This document shows positions 43,561-55,680 of a stretch of 64,000 nucleotides of DNA, one piece after another. The stretch's first letter is position 1. Each line of letters begins with the position of its first letter. The notes under the pieces are model-generated. The model was given only the letters and a program-made list of their open reading frames with translations, was not told the origin of the DNA and ran no database searches. The position numbers and the translations under genes are program-made. Source of the DNA: Phyllostachys edulis (taxonomy: Eukaryota; Streptophyta; Magnoliopsida; Poales; Poaceae); the NCBI GenBank assembly GCA_036346405.1, contig CM070566.1, positions 48,239,268 through 48,303,267 on the forward strand, in the 5' to 3' direction.

Positions 43561-44039
43561 TCATTGGCTACCCCAAAAGTCAAAAGGTTTTCGCTTTCTA
43601 CCGCCTGCACAGATATACAAAGTTTGTAGAAACGAGACACGCTGCCTTCTTAGAGGATGAAATGATGAGAGGAAGTATGGTAGCTCGTGAGATTGATCTT
43701 GAAGAGAAGCGGGTGTATGCGCCCACTCCGATGATTCAAGAGCCATTCTTCACAATACTGCCGCCGCACCGACAAGTAAGACACTCGTGGTGCCAAAGAC
43801 TGCTATTGTTCCTCCCGTGGCAACAATGAATGATAATGAGGAACCTCGCTTCTTCAGATCCTATAGAACCTATTGCCACAGATGAGGGGAGCAACAAAGC
43901 AAATTTCAAATGTAAGATATACCAAATGAGGAGGCCCCGAGGAGGTCTCAAAGAGTAAGAAGATCACTTATTTCGATGATTATCGACGATTATACAGAGG
44001 AATTTCAAATGGAGGATGATCCCACCTCATTTGAAGAAG

Positions 44040-44830
44040 CCATGAGAAGTTTAAAATTTCAAAATGGCTTGAAGCCATGGAAGAGGAAATGAGGTCCATG
44101 AAGACTAATAAAGTCCTGGGACTTGGAAATTATTCCTAAAGGAGCCAAAACAAGAGGGTCAGAATGGGTCTACAAGACAAAGCTTGACTCCCAAGGAATG
44201 TAGAAAGATACAAAGCGACTTGTGGCAAAAAGGATTTACGAAAGAGAAGGGATTGATTACAATGAGACCTTTCTCCAGCCTCATGTAAAGATTCTTCGTA
44301 ATCATAATGGCATTAGTAGCACATTATGATTTAGGAGTTACATCGATGGATGTAAAGACGGCATTTCTTAATGGGGATTTGAGGAAAATGTTTACATGGC
44401 ACAACCGAAAGGTTTTGTCATGGAAGGAAATGAAAGAATGGGATGCCGCCTAAAGAAATCGATTTATGGTTAAAGTAAGCTTCAAGACAAGGGTACTTGA
44501 AGTTTGACAAGACAATAAGAAAATTTGGGTTTAAAGAGAATATAGAGGACAACCGTGTTTATGCAAAGTTTAAAGATGGGAAGTTTATCTTCCTAATCCT
44601 CAGAGATGTGGATGATATCCCATCGGCTAGTAGTGATGTCATCACATCGAGACAAAGAAGTTTTTGTCCTCAAACTTTGATATGAAAGATCTTGGTGAAG
44701 CTTCGCTCGCTCTAGGGATCAAATTCACCGGATAGAAACAAAGGGATATTGGGACTATCACAAAAGACATACATAGAGAAAGTCTTAAAGAAATTTGGGA
44801 TGCATAAATGTAGTCCTTCACCGCACCTAT
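44040..44830 (+). pseudogene. pol: Copia-B reverse transcriptase
   Basis: Copia RT blocks in order: EEMRSMKTN (44085), GSEWVYKTKLDSQG (44160), ARLVAKGFT and DYNETF equivalents (44215-44265), MDVKTAFLNGDL (44350), KSIYG (44457). The catalytic box is at about 44606, where the expected YVDD reads DVDD (LRDVDDIPSASSD). Loss of the hydrophobic/aromatic position may be a mutation or a base-call error. Several stops and shifts interrupt it. Confidence 0.8.
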
Positions 44831-44899
44831 AGTCAAGGGCTACAGATATGGGGATTTTCAATGCCCCAGAACCAAGATGAGATCGATCAAATGAAAGCG

Positions 44900-45545
44900 G
44901 TTCCATATGCTTCAAATTGCTCGAAGCTTACAAAGATGCTCAAGTGTGCACACGCTCGACTTAGCATTTGTTACCGGTTATTTATGCGATTCCAGAGCAA
45001 TCCTCGAATAGAACATTGGAAATTGATAAAGAAAGTCTTATGCTATTTGCAAGGAACAAAAGGCCTCATGATGACATACGTAAGATCCGATTCACTCCAT
45101 ATAGTGGGGTATATGATTCTCGATTTTATGAGATGATAGAAAGTCTACATCCCTGATATGTGTTCACTCGCAGAGGAGCTATATCGTGAAAAGCTCAAAG
45201 CAAACCGTCACTACATCGCCCACAATGTATGCCGAAGTTTGTAGCATGTTATGAATCGCTAAAGAAGTTCATACCCGCTTAAAAGTGGTTGACGACATCA
45301 ATAGACCACTTAAGTTGTACCGCGATAATGAACCCGAAGAACGTATGCCCACAAATAATAAGTCAAGTGGTGCCGCCAAACACATTGACATAAAGTACTA
45401 TGTTGTGAAAGATAAAGTTCGGATCAAATTATAAGTCTTGAGCATATAAGTACCAAGAAAGATGTTAGCGATCCACTTACTAAAGGCTTACCACCCAACG
45501 TGTTCAGAGAACATGTAGCCAGATGGGTTTAAGGGAAAGCCTATG
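44900..45545 (+). pseudogene. pol: Copia-B RNase H
   Basis: The RT-RNase H linker (AVPYAS, RFQSNPRIEHW, KKVLCYLQGTKGL; 44895-45080) is followed by RNase H pieces (SLHIVGY, SSKQTVT equivalents, HIDIKYYVVKDKV at about 45385, DPLTKGLPPNVF at about 45470). This is the C-terminal end of the polyprotein. The last motif is well preserved. Confidence 0.8.
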
Positions 45546-45734
45546 ATTCCTCGGACTAAAAGATGGCCCAAAAGATTAAAGTAACTATTTCGTAACAGTA
45601 GAGGTGTATTGTAGTAATAAATCTATCGGAATTGACCGTGACGATGAGACATGTTCTGTGCACTAATCTATGATGGAATGAGTAAAGTCAAAAGTAATTA
45701 AAGTTAAAGCACAGATTGAGATCAAGGGGGAGAA

Positions 45735-46135
45735 TGTTAGTTTGATCTCAACCGATTAGCCCAACGGCTAATCGGGCCTTGATCCGCGCCGATCGGGGCG
45801 CCCACCACCACCGGCCGATGGGCTCTGTCACACAAGGCTTATAAATAGAGGGTGGGGGCCGGCGGCTCGAGACACGAGGTTGGCCTGAGCCGTACATCCC
45901 CACCGACACACAAACCCTAGACCGATCTAGAGGGGGCGCAGTCAGCGACGGGAAGCACCATCGCCGTCATCGTCACCGGACCGACGCCGCCGCCACCGCC
46001 CTCCCCTTCGCCGACCATCGTGGCCCACGATGGCCAACTCCTCCTCTACCTCCGACGGTCAATATCCTCTCTCCCTCTACCTTTCCCTCTCGGATCTAGA
46101 CCCCAGGCACGAAGGCAAGAAACAGAACGCCAACA
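45735..46135 (+). repeat. 3' LTR of Copia-B
   Basis: A 401-bp LTR starting TGTTAGTTTGATC and ending GCCAACA, directly after the purine tract. It has a TATA element (TATAAATA, about 45840-45847) and a CA-rich leader. NLR-4 sequence starts at the next base. Confidence 0.85.
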
Positions 46136-47089
46136 TGGTCGACATTTAGAAAAACAACAAATCATCAACTTCTTGCTCCAACCAAAACCCACGTACAGTA
46201 CTACAAAAGTGGACATTCTACCAATCATCGGTGAACCTTGGGTAGGAAAGAGAACTCTTGTGGAGAACGTTTGTAGTGATGAGAGGGTGAAGAATCACTT
46301 CTCTTTTATTGTTAACTTAGATGGTAATAATTTAGAAAATGGAGAATTAACCACAGAAGGAGTGACTTTGGTGATGGAAAAGCAAAATTTTAGATCACGT
46401 AAATCTTTAGTGGTGATTGAAATTACTTCTGATATCGATAGGATACATGGAGAAGGTTCTACTTATATGCATGCAACTCTATGGCGGCAGGGAGTAAGAT
46501 CATATCGACTAGTGCAATTGAGGAGGTAACACAATTAGCAACGGTAGATTCTTTGAGGCTTAAGCGTATTTCGAGGAGGCATACCGGTACTTCTTTAAAG
46601 TATCGTCCTTTGGAAGCACAAATGCGAAGAGCATCCTAAATTGGTAGCCATAGCAATGGAGATAGCAAAGATGTTCAGGGATCTTTCATCGGTGCTCATG
46701 CATTTGGTCATCGACTTAGAGCTAATATGAACTTTCGATTCGGTCTCATGCATTGAGATGTGCTTCGGCATGCTAAAAGTTCAAGCCCTAATTTCGCATT
46801 TTGAGGAAAAGCAAAAGACATGTTATCCATGGAAAGTCGCTGTAATTAACCTATCATGATATATTAAGTTCAGGTTATATGGCAATTCCTCCGAATGAAG
46901 TTCGAGGTTACATGGAGATCTCCATTACCACCATATGATGACTACGTAGCTACTGTGTGTGAGAACAGAGTTAAGCTCCTCCATGTCTAACAAATGTGAT
47001 GTGGATGCGGTTTAGCGTTTGATGAGTTCATCAACCATTTTTACACTTTCTACATCCTCGTAATGCCTATGATTTATTTGGTTGTCTTT
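46136..47089 (+). pseudogene. NLR-4: 3' fragment of an NLR-3-like gene
   Basis: From TGGTCGACATTTAGAAAAAC onward this is nearly identical to NLR-3 from about 11958, covering the P-loop (GEPWVGKRT, with S-to-W), RNBS-B, the C-terminal block and about 100 bp of 3' flank. The frame matches NLR-3 to about 46435, where one base is lost (GATAAGG to GATAGG). After that many differences from NLR-3 are CTG to TCG/CG or CAG to CG/CGA. The 5' part of the gene is absent because Copia-B inserted within it and the left side falls in or beyond the gap. It is a segmental duplicate of NLR-3 or its recent relative. Confidence 0.88.
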
Positions 47090-47225
47090 TGTTATGAATA
47101 TTGTGTGTATTTATGAGGCCCAATAGGCAGTATATATAGGGAGTACAAGGGGATATTATAAGAGAATATGCTATACATATATAAGGAAATACAAAAGAAT
47201 TCCTATTCTAACAACCCCCGTCAAA
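47090..47225 (-). repeat. Copia LTR with polypurine tract, minus strand
   Basis: On the minus strand a purine tract (GAGTTTGACGGGGGT) is followed by TGTTAGAATAGGAATTC...TTCATAACA, a 124-bp LTR (47090-47213) with terminal TGTTA/TAACA inversion and a TATATA element. It is the 3' end of an otherwise missing element, inserted in the NLR-4 3' flank. Confidence 0.6.
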
Positions 47226-47232
47226 CTCATGG

Positions 47233-48138
47233 TGTATCGGACCCTGGGCTTTGAATAACCGAAGTCCTCGTGTGTGTATTGTACTAGTCCCACGATCAGT
47301 GGCTAGTACACACATCTCCAACATTGATATCACATCCATATATTCACATGTACAAAGTAAAGCAAAATAGTACTTAACTTAGCGATTACAATAATTACAT
47401 CACAGTCAATCCAACTAAATAAAAACACGACGTTGAGAGTAACAAAAGTAGCAATGAAGTAGAAATGGTAAAAGTAGATAATTTCCAGCAGTATGCCCAT
47501 CCAAACCCGCAGGCAACCGACAAGAGACAAGTCCTAACAAGGCCCGTCACCAAACCCACTAGTTTCGGGTGTAAAGAAGTCATCGTCCAGTGTGGAATCG
47601 TCTTCTAACTCTGAATCAACAATTTAAGCAAGATTGAGTACATTGTGTATTCAGTAAGACTTGTAGTGTATCGCAAAATTTATATAAATGCAGGGCTAAC
47701 AAGAGGTTCTATGCTACAAGTTATTTGCAGCATTAAGCAAGTTTTGTTTGTAATATCAATACGTAGTACTTTCCATTGGGAATTTAAAGAGCAGTTAAAT
47801 AAGTGAAAGACAACAAGTAAGTAACTGAATAATCAACAACTCACAACCCTCCTCAGCTGCGAGCAACATTTTATTTTCAGCCATAACCATGGCACTCAAC
47901 TCAAATATAAACCAATAAAACCATTCCCATGTTTTTCGACAAAAGTTGCTTTTATGAAAATAAAGACTATACCCATTAAGTCTGCACTAAGCATGCTCAT
48001 GATCGCGAGCATGGCTATTTAAATAGATTTACACTCTAAAGAGGGGTACAACTTTTCCCACAGCACACGAATTCTCTAGTTTGTTTAGCATTTGTCGATA
48101 CCACCGCTCACTGCCTTTAGTAAGTAGTCTAGATGTTA
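47233..48138 (-). repeat. Tekay-like LTR fragment
   Basis: About 900 bp, clearly similar in order and sequence to 48139-49020 (GTACTAGTCCCA.AATCAGTGGCTAGTACACAC, GCATGCCCATCCAAA, CCCGTCACC.AACCC). It stops at TCTAGA where the second copy continues, so an element related to Gypsy-C appears to have inserted here. Confidence 0.75.
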
Positions 48139-51100
48139 GACCCCCAGGCGTGGAATACCCAAAGACCCTATGTGTGTACCGTACTAGTCCCATAATCAGT
48201 GGCTAGTACACACAATCACAACATTTGGCATCCACATCCATACATTCACATATACAAAGTAAAGCAAAGTGGTACTGAACTTAAGCATTTAGAGTTATTA
48301 CATCAATGGCCGACTGGCCAAATGAAACAAGTACCAACAGAGTAACAAAAGTAGCAGCAGAAGTAAAAGTAATGAGAGTGAATAAATTCCAGTGGCATGC
48401 CCATCCAAAACCCTCAGGCAACCAACAAGAAACAAAGCCTAGATAGACCCGTCACCGAACCCTCCGGTTCTGGGTGCGAAGAAAGCGTCGTCTGGCGTTG
48501 GCTCGTCCTCAAACTCTGAACAACAATGTAAGAAAGATTGAGTACAATACGTACTCAGTAAGACTTGTAGTGTATCGCAAAGTTTAGATAAATGCAAGGC
48601 TATCAAAGGATAAGGCTCTACTCTACAAGTTCATACCCATACATAGTAATTTGCAACAGAAGTTTAAAAGTAGTTAAATAGATACAGGACAGTAAGTAAT
48701 TGAATGAATAATAATAACTCCTCGTAACCCTCCTCGGTTGTGACCAATATTTCATTTTCAACCATAACATGGCAGTTAACTCAAATATAAACCACAAACA
48801 TTTCCCATGTTTTTCTAATAAAACTATGTTTTTTGTAAAAATCAAGTCTATTCCCAATGTGACCACACTAGGCACGCTCAAGACCACGAGCACGGCTATT
48901 TAAATAGATTTACACTCTACAGAGATGTACAACTTTACCCACAGCACATGAATTCTCTAGTTTATTTGGCATCCGTCGATACCACTGCTCACTACCGTAG
49001 GTGCGCAGCCTAGAGCATGTGTCAAGCTTTTACATCATCTAGTCCTACCCCGCACTAGCCCGGCGAATGTTTATCCTCACTTCACCCGGGGACACCACCG
49101 TCTTAGTGAGGCATTCACCGTTGTGTCGGAAGGCTTTGTTCCCAACGTCTCGGTGAAGGGAGCCCCTTCGGACATGCCTACACTGGTCATGCCCGCACTA
49201 CTACGGCCTGCCAACGTGCAAGGCTAGTTTTCAATGACTTAATTAGCTAATGCCATCCCATACCAGCACATGTGGTTGTACGCTTAGGCTTAGATTGATG
49301 GCACCAGCGTTCGATCCTTAATTGACCCTAGCAAGGATCTCCCCTATCTACTAGTGAGGTACACCCCTTACTCTTTTCAGAATATATTATAACTCGTCCA
49401 CATGAAAAATTGGGTTTTGCATTCTTATTTTTATACAAAATAACAGAGGGACACCCCTCGGGACATTTTTCATAAATCTCCCAAATTCATGTTTAACATA
49501 TTATCCTTTTAAAACTTTTAGGAAAAACTATCGCTCTAGTAAGCATTTGTGCGATATTCGCACTAAAAACGCCCAACTTGATATTATATATTGTCTAACC
49601 CATAACCTAATGGCTACAACAGTAATGGCATCGATATTTTAAGGGGATTCTTGCATCGAATAGGATTTACATCTACCATTAACCCAAACATAGCAATTTT
49701 TCAACAAACATATACACATGCATAATAGATTTTACAAAAACAAATACAAGAAGTAAAATAGTAGGATCAACATGATCAAACGGGGTGCTTGCCTTGCTCT
49801 GGTTGTTCTGAGTAGGAGGATGGTTGGTCGTCGAATATATCACTCGAACAATCGATGTCTATTCCAAAAAGAGCTGGAAACGAATTAAATAATACAAAAT
49901 AAATTTAACAGTAACCAAATCCAAATATTTTTGCATGTTCTAGTAGATCATGATTTTAGATTAATTTAGAAACAAAAATCATTCAATTTAGAATTTTTAT
50001 GCAAAAGTCATTAAGGTTTTAATTTGGTTCGGTTTGAAAATCCCAGAAAAAATAAAAGGGAGAGAGAAATCTCTCTCTAACAGGTGGGACCCGCTGTCTT
50101 TCCTTTTTATTTTGATTTATTTTTTATTTGTAAATACACCAGTGTATGACAGGTGGGTCCAAGTGATTTATTTTCTGTTTCATTTATTTTCTAAAGGAAA
50201 TCATTTACTAACAGGTGGGGCCCACGTGTCATAGGCTTGGTCCACATGAACAGTGCATGGACCAAAGGTCTACACTGTGCATGGTCCATGGACCAGAGCC
50301 GCACTGTGCATTAAACGATAGGGTCCGCATGTTAGTGAGTCACAGTAAAACTAGGTTTTAATGAACTCCATTAACTGTTTGTCGGGACCGACCCGTCAGT
50401 GACTCAAAGCATTAATTAAACCAATCATTTAAATGTCGATTTGCCCTAACGACCACGATTTCGTTCTTAATGACTGAGCTACAGGAGCTATCCGGTTCGA
50501 ACACAACAGAGGAACGCTCGGGCGATCCTTGTCACGCTTATCGCCGGCGAGGTGGCACACGACGGCGGTTCAGGATACCCAAAATGGGTTCGTCTGAGGT
50601 AGGCGGTCCTATGGGTACTGGCGGTGAGGGCTAGGGTGGGCCGATGCGGCAGTGCGACAGAGATGAGTGGCGACGGTGCTACGGCCATGGTGGCCATGAC
50701 GACCTAGCGATGCTTTTAGCTATAAAACACGCGTATGAGTATCAACATGGAACTAGGATCTCACCGGAATCAAAGAGGGGCTCCGAGGAAGCTTGGAGAA
50801 GGCCAGCGACGAAGACCGAGGTGGCGAGGGGGGGTGGCGTAGGGAGCTCACTGGATATGAAGGTGAGGCATGGGTTGGTTTGGGGAAGCTTCAAGATGTC
50901 CTCGGGGTGCTCCAGGTTTGACTGATTGGACTGAGGCACGGCGAAGCTCAAGTAGTGACGGCAGCAGTGAAAATGACCGGAGATGGGGAAGAAGTGAGGC
51001 TTGGCGAGTTCCTAAGAACCAAAAGCCAAATTAGTTGAGGGGAAAAGATCTTGGTTCTCTAGAACACATGATGACGCAGATGACGACGAAAAAGCTTCAT

Positions 51101-52138
51101 TGGAGTGCTGATAATGGTGATGGCGGTGTGGCGGCAGAAACGGGGACTTGCTCCCAACGGTTGTTTCTGGCAAAAGAGAGAGGGGGGAAGGAGAAGAATG
51201 TCCAAGGGTGGTAGAGTGAGCTCTGGGTGCTCTTTTATAGACGGGAGGCGGAAAAACGCGAGGGGGAACCGCGGGCACTAGAGGCGACACGCTCGGAGGC
51301 ATTGAGGTCAAGGCAGTCAGGGATGGGCGCATGACCGGGCAGTGGACGAGGAGAGGAAAACTAGGGGCGCGAGTTAAAGCCGGGGGTGAGTGATTGGTGC
51401 TCGGCATGACCAGGAAAGGCCGACATGGGGCACCAAGAGGACGACGACCACGAGGGCACCAGCGGTCGGGCGGGCGGCGTAGTGGAGCGGCAGCGCGGTG
51501 GAAGGCAAGCGACAGTGCCGGTGAAGTGGTGGCGCAGGGAGGAGGGCAGCGTGTGCACCGGCTGCATGCGGCCACGGGGAAGCTAGAGGGAGGTCAGGGA
51601 ACCTTGGGGGTGGCCGTGGTGGTGGGGCGGTGGCGACCGGGGGCGGAGAAGAAGGGGTGGCGACGGTGGCTCTCCTCAGCGGTAGAGAGGAAGAGGGGAG
51701 GTGGGGGAAGCCTTCCACTGCTCTTAGGGCGCACGGAGACAGGGCCGACTGGGGGAGAGGCTCACTGGAGCAGCAAGACACGGTGGGGGCGTGGCGGCTT
51801 GACGCAGGAGCTTCGGCTCTTCTTTGCTGCTTGTGGAGAAAAGAAAATGGTGGGGGAGGATAAGAATGGTGGGGAGGGAGCAAGGGGGATGTACTGCTTG
51901 GCCAGGGGGAATGGCAGGACACCAGGGGAAAGTAGGGGGATGCACTGGGGAGAGGCAAGGGGCTAAGCCTAGAAAGATCTGAAAAGGATTTTGAGTTGGT
52001 TGAGGTTTGAATTGAGTTTTTAGATTTGAAGTTTGAACATTGATTTGCAAATTGAATTCAACTCCAACTTTGCAAATTTTGACTTGAAAACTTGGAAATA
52101 TGTATTTACTGTTCACGACTGAAAACAAGGATGTTACA
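48139..52138 (-). repeat. Long 3' LTR of Gypsy-C
   Basis: A 4.0-kb segment ending GTTACA at 52138, which is TGTAAC on the minus strand, next to the purine-rich 3' end of the internal region. A minus-strand TATA element (CTATAAAAGAGC) lies at about 51241-51232. Its GC-rich middle (50.5-52.0 kb) has several overlapping chance ORFs on both strands. Confidence 0.75.
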
Positions 52139-53226
52139 AATCCTACCCTCCTTAAACAGAATCTCGACCCCGAGATTCGAGCTACTCTAAGAACAAATAC
52201 AGGAAGTCTAACTTCAGCTGATCTTCGCGCTCCCAGGTTGCTTCTCTTTCCGAGTGGTTGCTCCATTGAACTTTGTAGATATGGAAGGTCTGGCGTCTTG
52301 TTTGCTTCTCCACGACATCGAGGATTTTGATCGGATGCTCTGGATACGTCAGATCTTTCTGAAGGGCGATGGCTTCAACTGGAGTCTGTTCTTCAGGTAT
52401 TTCTGAAACACTTCTTGAGCTGCGAGACGTGGAACACGTTGTGGACGTCTGACAAACTTTCTGGTAACTCTAATTGGTAGGCAACTTCTCCACACTTGGC
52501 GGTGATCGGGAATGGTCCTATATATCTTGGCGCAAGTTTGCCTTTCACTTTGAATCTCCGAGTTCCTCAAAGCGGTGAAACTTTGAGATACACATGGTCT
52601 CCAATTTCAAAAGATAATTCTCTGCGACGGTTGTCGGCATAACTCTTTTGTCTGGGCTGAGTAGCCTCTAGACGATCTCTGATCAGTCGAACTTTCTCTT
52701 CTGCTTGCTTAAGGGTATCTGATCTGAATATATAACCTTCTCCTGATTTTGACCAATGCAGCAGAGTTCTGCATTTCCTTCCATAGAGTGCCTCAAATGG
52801 GGATATTTTCAAACTTGACTGATGACTGTTGTTATAGGAGAATTGTGCATACGGTAGACATCTTTCCCAGTCTACGGTAAATTCCAAAGCACAAGCACGG
52901 AGCATGTCTTCTAGGATCTGATTCACTCTTTTGGTCTGACCATAGGTCTGAGGATGATATGCTGTACTGAAGGCTAGGTGGGTTCCAAGTCCATCATGTA
53001 GACTAGCCCAGAAATGCGAGGTGAACTGAGAATCTCGATCCGAGACTATCCTCATGGGTACTCCATGTAAACACACAATACGAGACATATACAGCTCTGC
53101 CAATCTATCTCCCTTATAGGTGGCCTTTATAGGGATAAAATGAGCAACTTTTGTCAACCTGTCCACTATGACCCATATGGAATCATATCCGGACTTAGTT
53201 CGGGGTAGACTAGTTATGAAATCCAT
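52139..53226 (-). pseudogene. pol: Gypsy-C integrase and chromodomain
   Basis: Open from about 53226 to 52567. The catalytic core has DFITSLP (first Asp) and SDRDSQFTSHFW (second Asp). The third position, normally Glu in the QTDGQTERVNQ motif, reads QTYGQTKRVNQ, so the catalytic Glu is Lys and a nearby Asp is Tyr. The tail shows GDHVYLKVSP, then in other frames the GPF-like module and a chromodomain-like end (KVQWSNHSEREATWE) to 52140. The core motif change predicts an inactive integrase. Confidence 0.9.
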
Positions 53227-54346
53227 TCCAACTTCTTCCCATTTCCATTAAGGGATCTGTAGTGGTTGAAGTAGTCCGGCAGGTCTTTGGTGCTCGGCTT
53301 TGATCCGTTGGCACACATCACAACAAGCTACAAACTCGGCGATGTCTCTTTTCATTCGCGGCCACCAATATAACATCTTCATGTCTTGATACATCTTGGT
53401 GTCCGCCTGGATGCGGTGTCTGCCGAAATGGGGCTTCTTCAAGATCAAATCTTTAAGCTCCTTCTGGTGGGGAACAAAAAGACTTTTCCCGTACCATAAG
53501 GTTCCTTGTTGGTCTTCTATCATTTTAGAGGCTTTTCCTCTTGCCATGAGATGTCTAAATCTTTGGACTCCAGGGTGTCCTTCTTGAGCTGCATTGATCT
53601 GCTCTTCTAGGGTCGATTGAACTTCCATAGCAGCTATGGTTCCTTGCTCTACCAACTCAAGGTTAAGCGCTTCCAGTTCTTTGTAGAGCTCAAGTTGATG
53701 TTCTTGGATCATAATATTGCTGCAGTAGCTCTTACAACTTAATGCATCAGCTACTACATTAGCCTTTCTAGGATGGTAATGAACATCCAAATTGTAGTCT
53801 TTAATCAGTTCTAACCATCTTCTTTGTCTAAGGTTGAGATCTGTTTGGGTGAAAATGTACTTGAGACTCTTGTGGTCCATGTAGATATCACAATGATTTC
53901 CAATTAAGTAATGCCACCAAATCTTTAGAGCATGCACTACTGATGCTAACTCCAAATTATGAGTTGGATAATTGTCTTCATGAGGACAAAGTTGTCTGGA
54001 CGCATACGCTACAACTTTTCCTTCTTGCATAAGTACACAGCCAAGTCCTTGGCGAGAAGCGTCACAATACACTTCAAAGTCCTTGTGTATGTCCGGCAGG
54101 ACTAACACGGGTGCAGTGGTTAATTTCTTCTTTAACTCTTGGAAGCTCTTTTCACAAGACTCTGTCCATTCATATTTCTTTTCCTTTTTAAGCAGGTGGA
54201 TCATTGGTCTAGACAACTTAGAGAATCCTTCTATGAAACGTCTGTAGTATCCGGCCAATCCGAGAAAACTACGCACTTCAGTCACTGAGGTTGGTTGCTT
54301 CCAATCCAACACAGCTTCTACTTTGGACGGATCAACTACAAATCCT
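53227..54346 (-). pseudogene. pol: Gypsy-C RT end, RNase H and integrase zinc module
   Basis: Open 54312-53248. It has the RT connection (SFLGLAGYYRRFIEGFS), RNase H (YCDASRQGLGCVLM, HNLELASVVHAL, MDHKSLKYIF, ADALSCK) and the HHCC zinc module (H...CCDVCQRIKAEHQ). One in-frame stop (TAA, near 53248) separates it from the integrase core. A frameshift at about 54312-54390 separates it from the RT. Confidence 0.9.
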
Positions 54347-55680
54347 CTAGCGAATACAATGTGTCCGAGGAAACTGATCTCTTAAGAGCCAAAACTCACA
54401 CTTACTGTACTTGGCATAAAGCTGGTGCTCTGCAAGCTTATCTAGGACCAGACGCAGATGTTCAGCGTGTTCTTCATTGGTCTTGGAGTAGATTAGGATG
54501 TCGTCTATGAAAACGACTACGAACTTGTTCAAGTATTCTATGAATACTTTGTTCATGAGGTTCATGAAGTAGGCTGGCGCATTGGTCAAGTCAAACGACA
54601 TAACCGTGAACTCATACAGACCATACCGAGTGGTAAAAGTCGTTTTAGGGATATCCTCGGCCCTGATATTAAGTTGGTGATATCCTGACCTTAGGTCTAT
54701 CTTGGAGAACATTGAGGCTCCTGACAGTTGATCGAACAGATCATCAATGCGGAGCAAGGGATACTTATTTTTGATGGTCACATCATTAAGGGCTCTGTAG
54801 TCCACACACAATCTGGCGGTGCCATCTTTCTTCTTCACAAAAAGAATAGGCGAACCCCAGGGAGATGAGCTAGGTTTGATAAATCCTTTATCTTGCGGAT
54901 CCTCAATCTGAGTCTTTAGCTCTTCGAGTTCATCGACGGCCATTCTATAAGGTCTCTTAGCAATTGGGGCTGTCCCTGGTTTTAAGTTGATTACAAACTC
55001 TACATCTCTGTCTGGTGGCATACCCGACAATTCTTCTGGAAAGACTTCCAAGTAATCTTGAACTACAGACGTTGTCTCTAGGGACAACTCTTCAAGGCTA
55101 TGGATTGCATGATCCAAATGAGAAGGACGGTCCACATTAACCTTTATTGTGTTTTCAGGGTTTTTGGTGAGTACCACTTTTCTGTTGGCACAGTCTATCA
55201 TTCCTTGGTATCTGGCCAACCAATCCATCCCTATGATGATGTCTAGAGTTTGGGACTGAAGCACTAAGGGGTTTGCTAGGAATCTAGAATTTTCCATAGC
55301 AATCTCTACTCTGGGACTTACTAAGGTAGCAGTTAAGGGTCCCCTAGGTGAACTAAGTACCACAGGTTTCTTTAATATAAAAGTCAACAATTTCAGCCTT
55401 TCAACAAACTTCCTTGAAACAAAAGAGTGCGAAGCTCCAGAATCAAACAAAACTTGTGCTGGTACGCATTTAACAGAGAACGTACCCATTAGCACTCCGG
55501 TGGCTTCTTGAACTTCTTCAGCTGTGACATGGTTCACAGATCCGCGGTTTGGTGTCGAGGCAGCCCTGGATGCTTGCGAGGTCTGCAGACTCTTATTTGG
55601 AGTTGAAGTCTGGCCTCGAGCTGGTGTGGCTTCCAAGTTGAAAAGCACGGGGGTGATTTGGCGCTGTGGGCACTTGTTGG
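54347..55680 (-). pseudogene. pol: Gypsy-C protease and reverse transcriptase
   Basis: An open minus-strand segment of 433 codons. The aspartic protease site reads QVLFDSGASHSF. RT begins KRPYRMAVDELEELKTQ, with VDYRALN, KIDLRSGYHQ, MSFDLTNAPAYF and the catalytic FIDDILIYSK. Frame is lost at KCEFWL near 54395. RT catalytic residues are intact. Confidence 0.92.

Larger units (their letters stand above)
41839..46135 (+). mobile_element. Copia-B: 3' part of a Ty1/copia element
   Basis: Copia-order domains from mid-gag to RNase H, a purine tract (ATCAAGGGGGAGAA) and a 401-bp LTR, all on the plus strand. The 5' LTR and gag start are missing in the gap. The right LTR ends inside NLR-4, where NLR-3 is continuous, so the element inserted into that gene copy. 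Confidence 0.9.

Noticed and set aside
46020..46529. Apparent chimeric ORF joining the Copia-B LTR to the NLR-4 fragment
   Set aside because: The frame has no ATG in the LTR (it begins with GTG). The LTR's own ATG at 46030 is in another frame and stops at GACATTTAG. The NLR part is frameshifted by about 46440.
51012..51966. Long overlapping ORFs on both strands
   Set aside because: They lie in the GC-rich middle of a 4-kb LTR, have low-complexity composition and no domain signature; open frames are expected from base composition.
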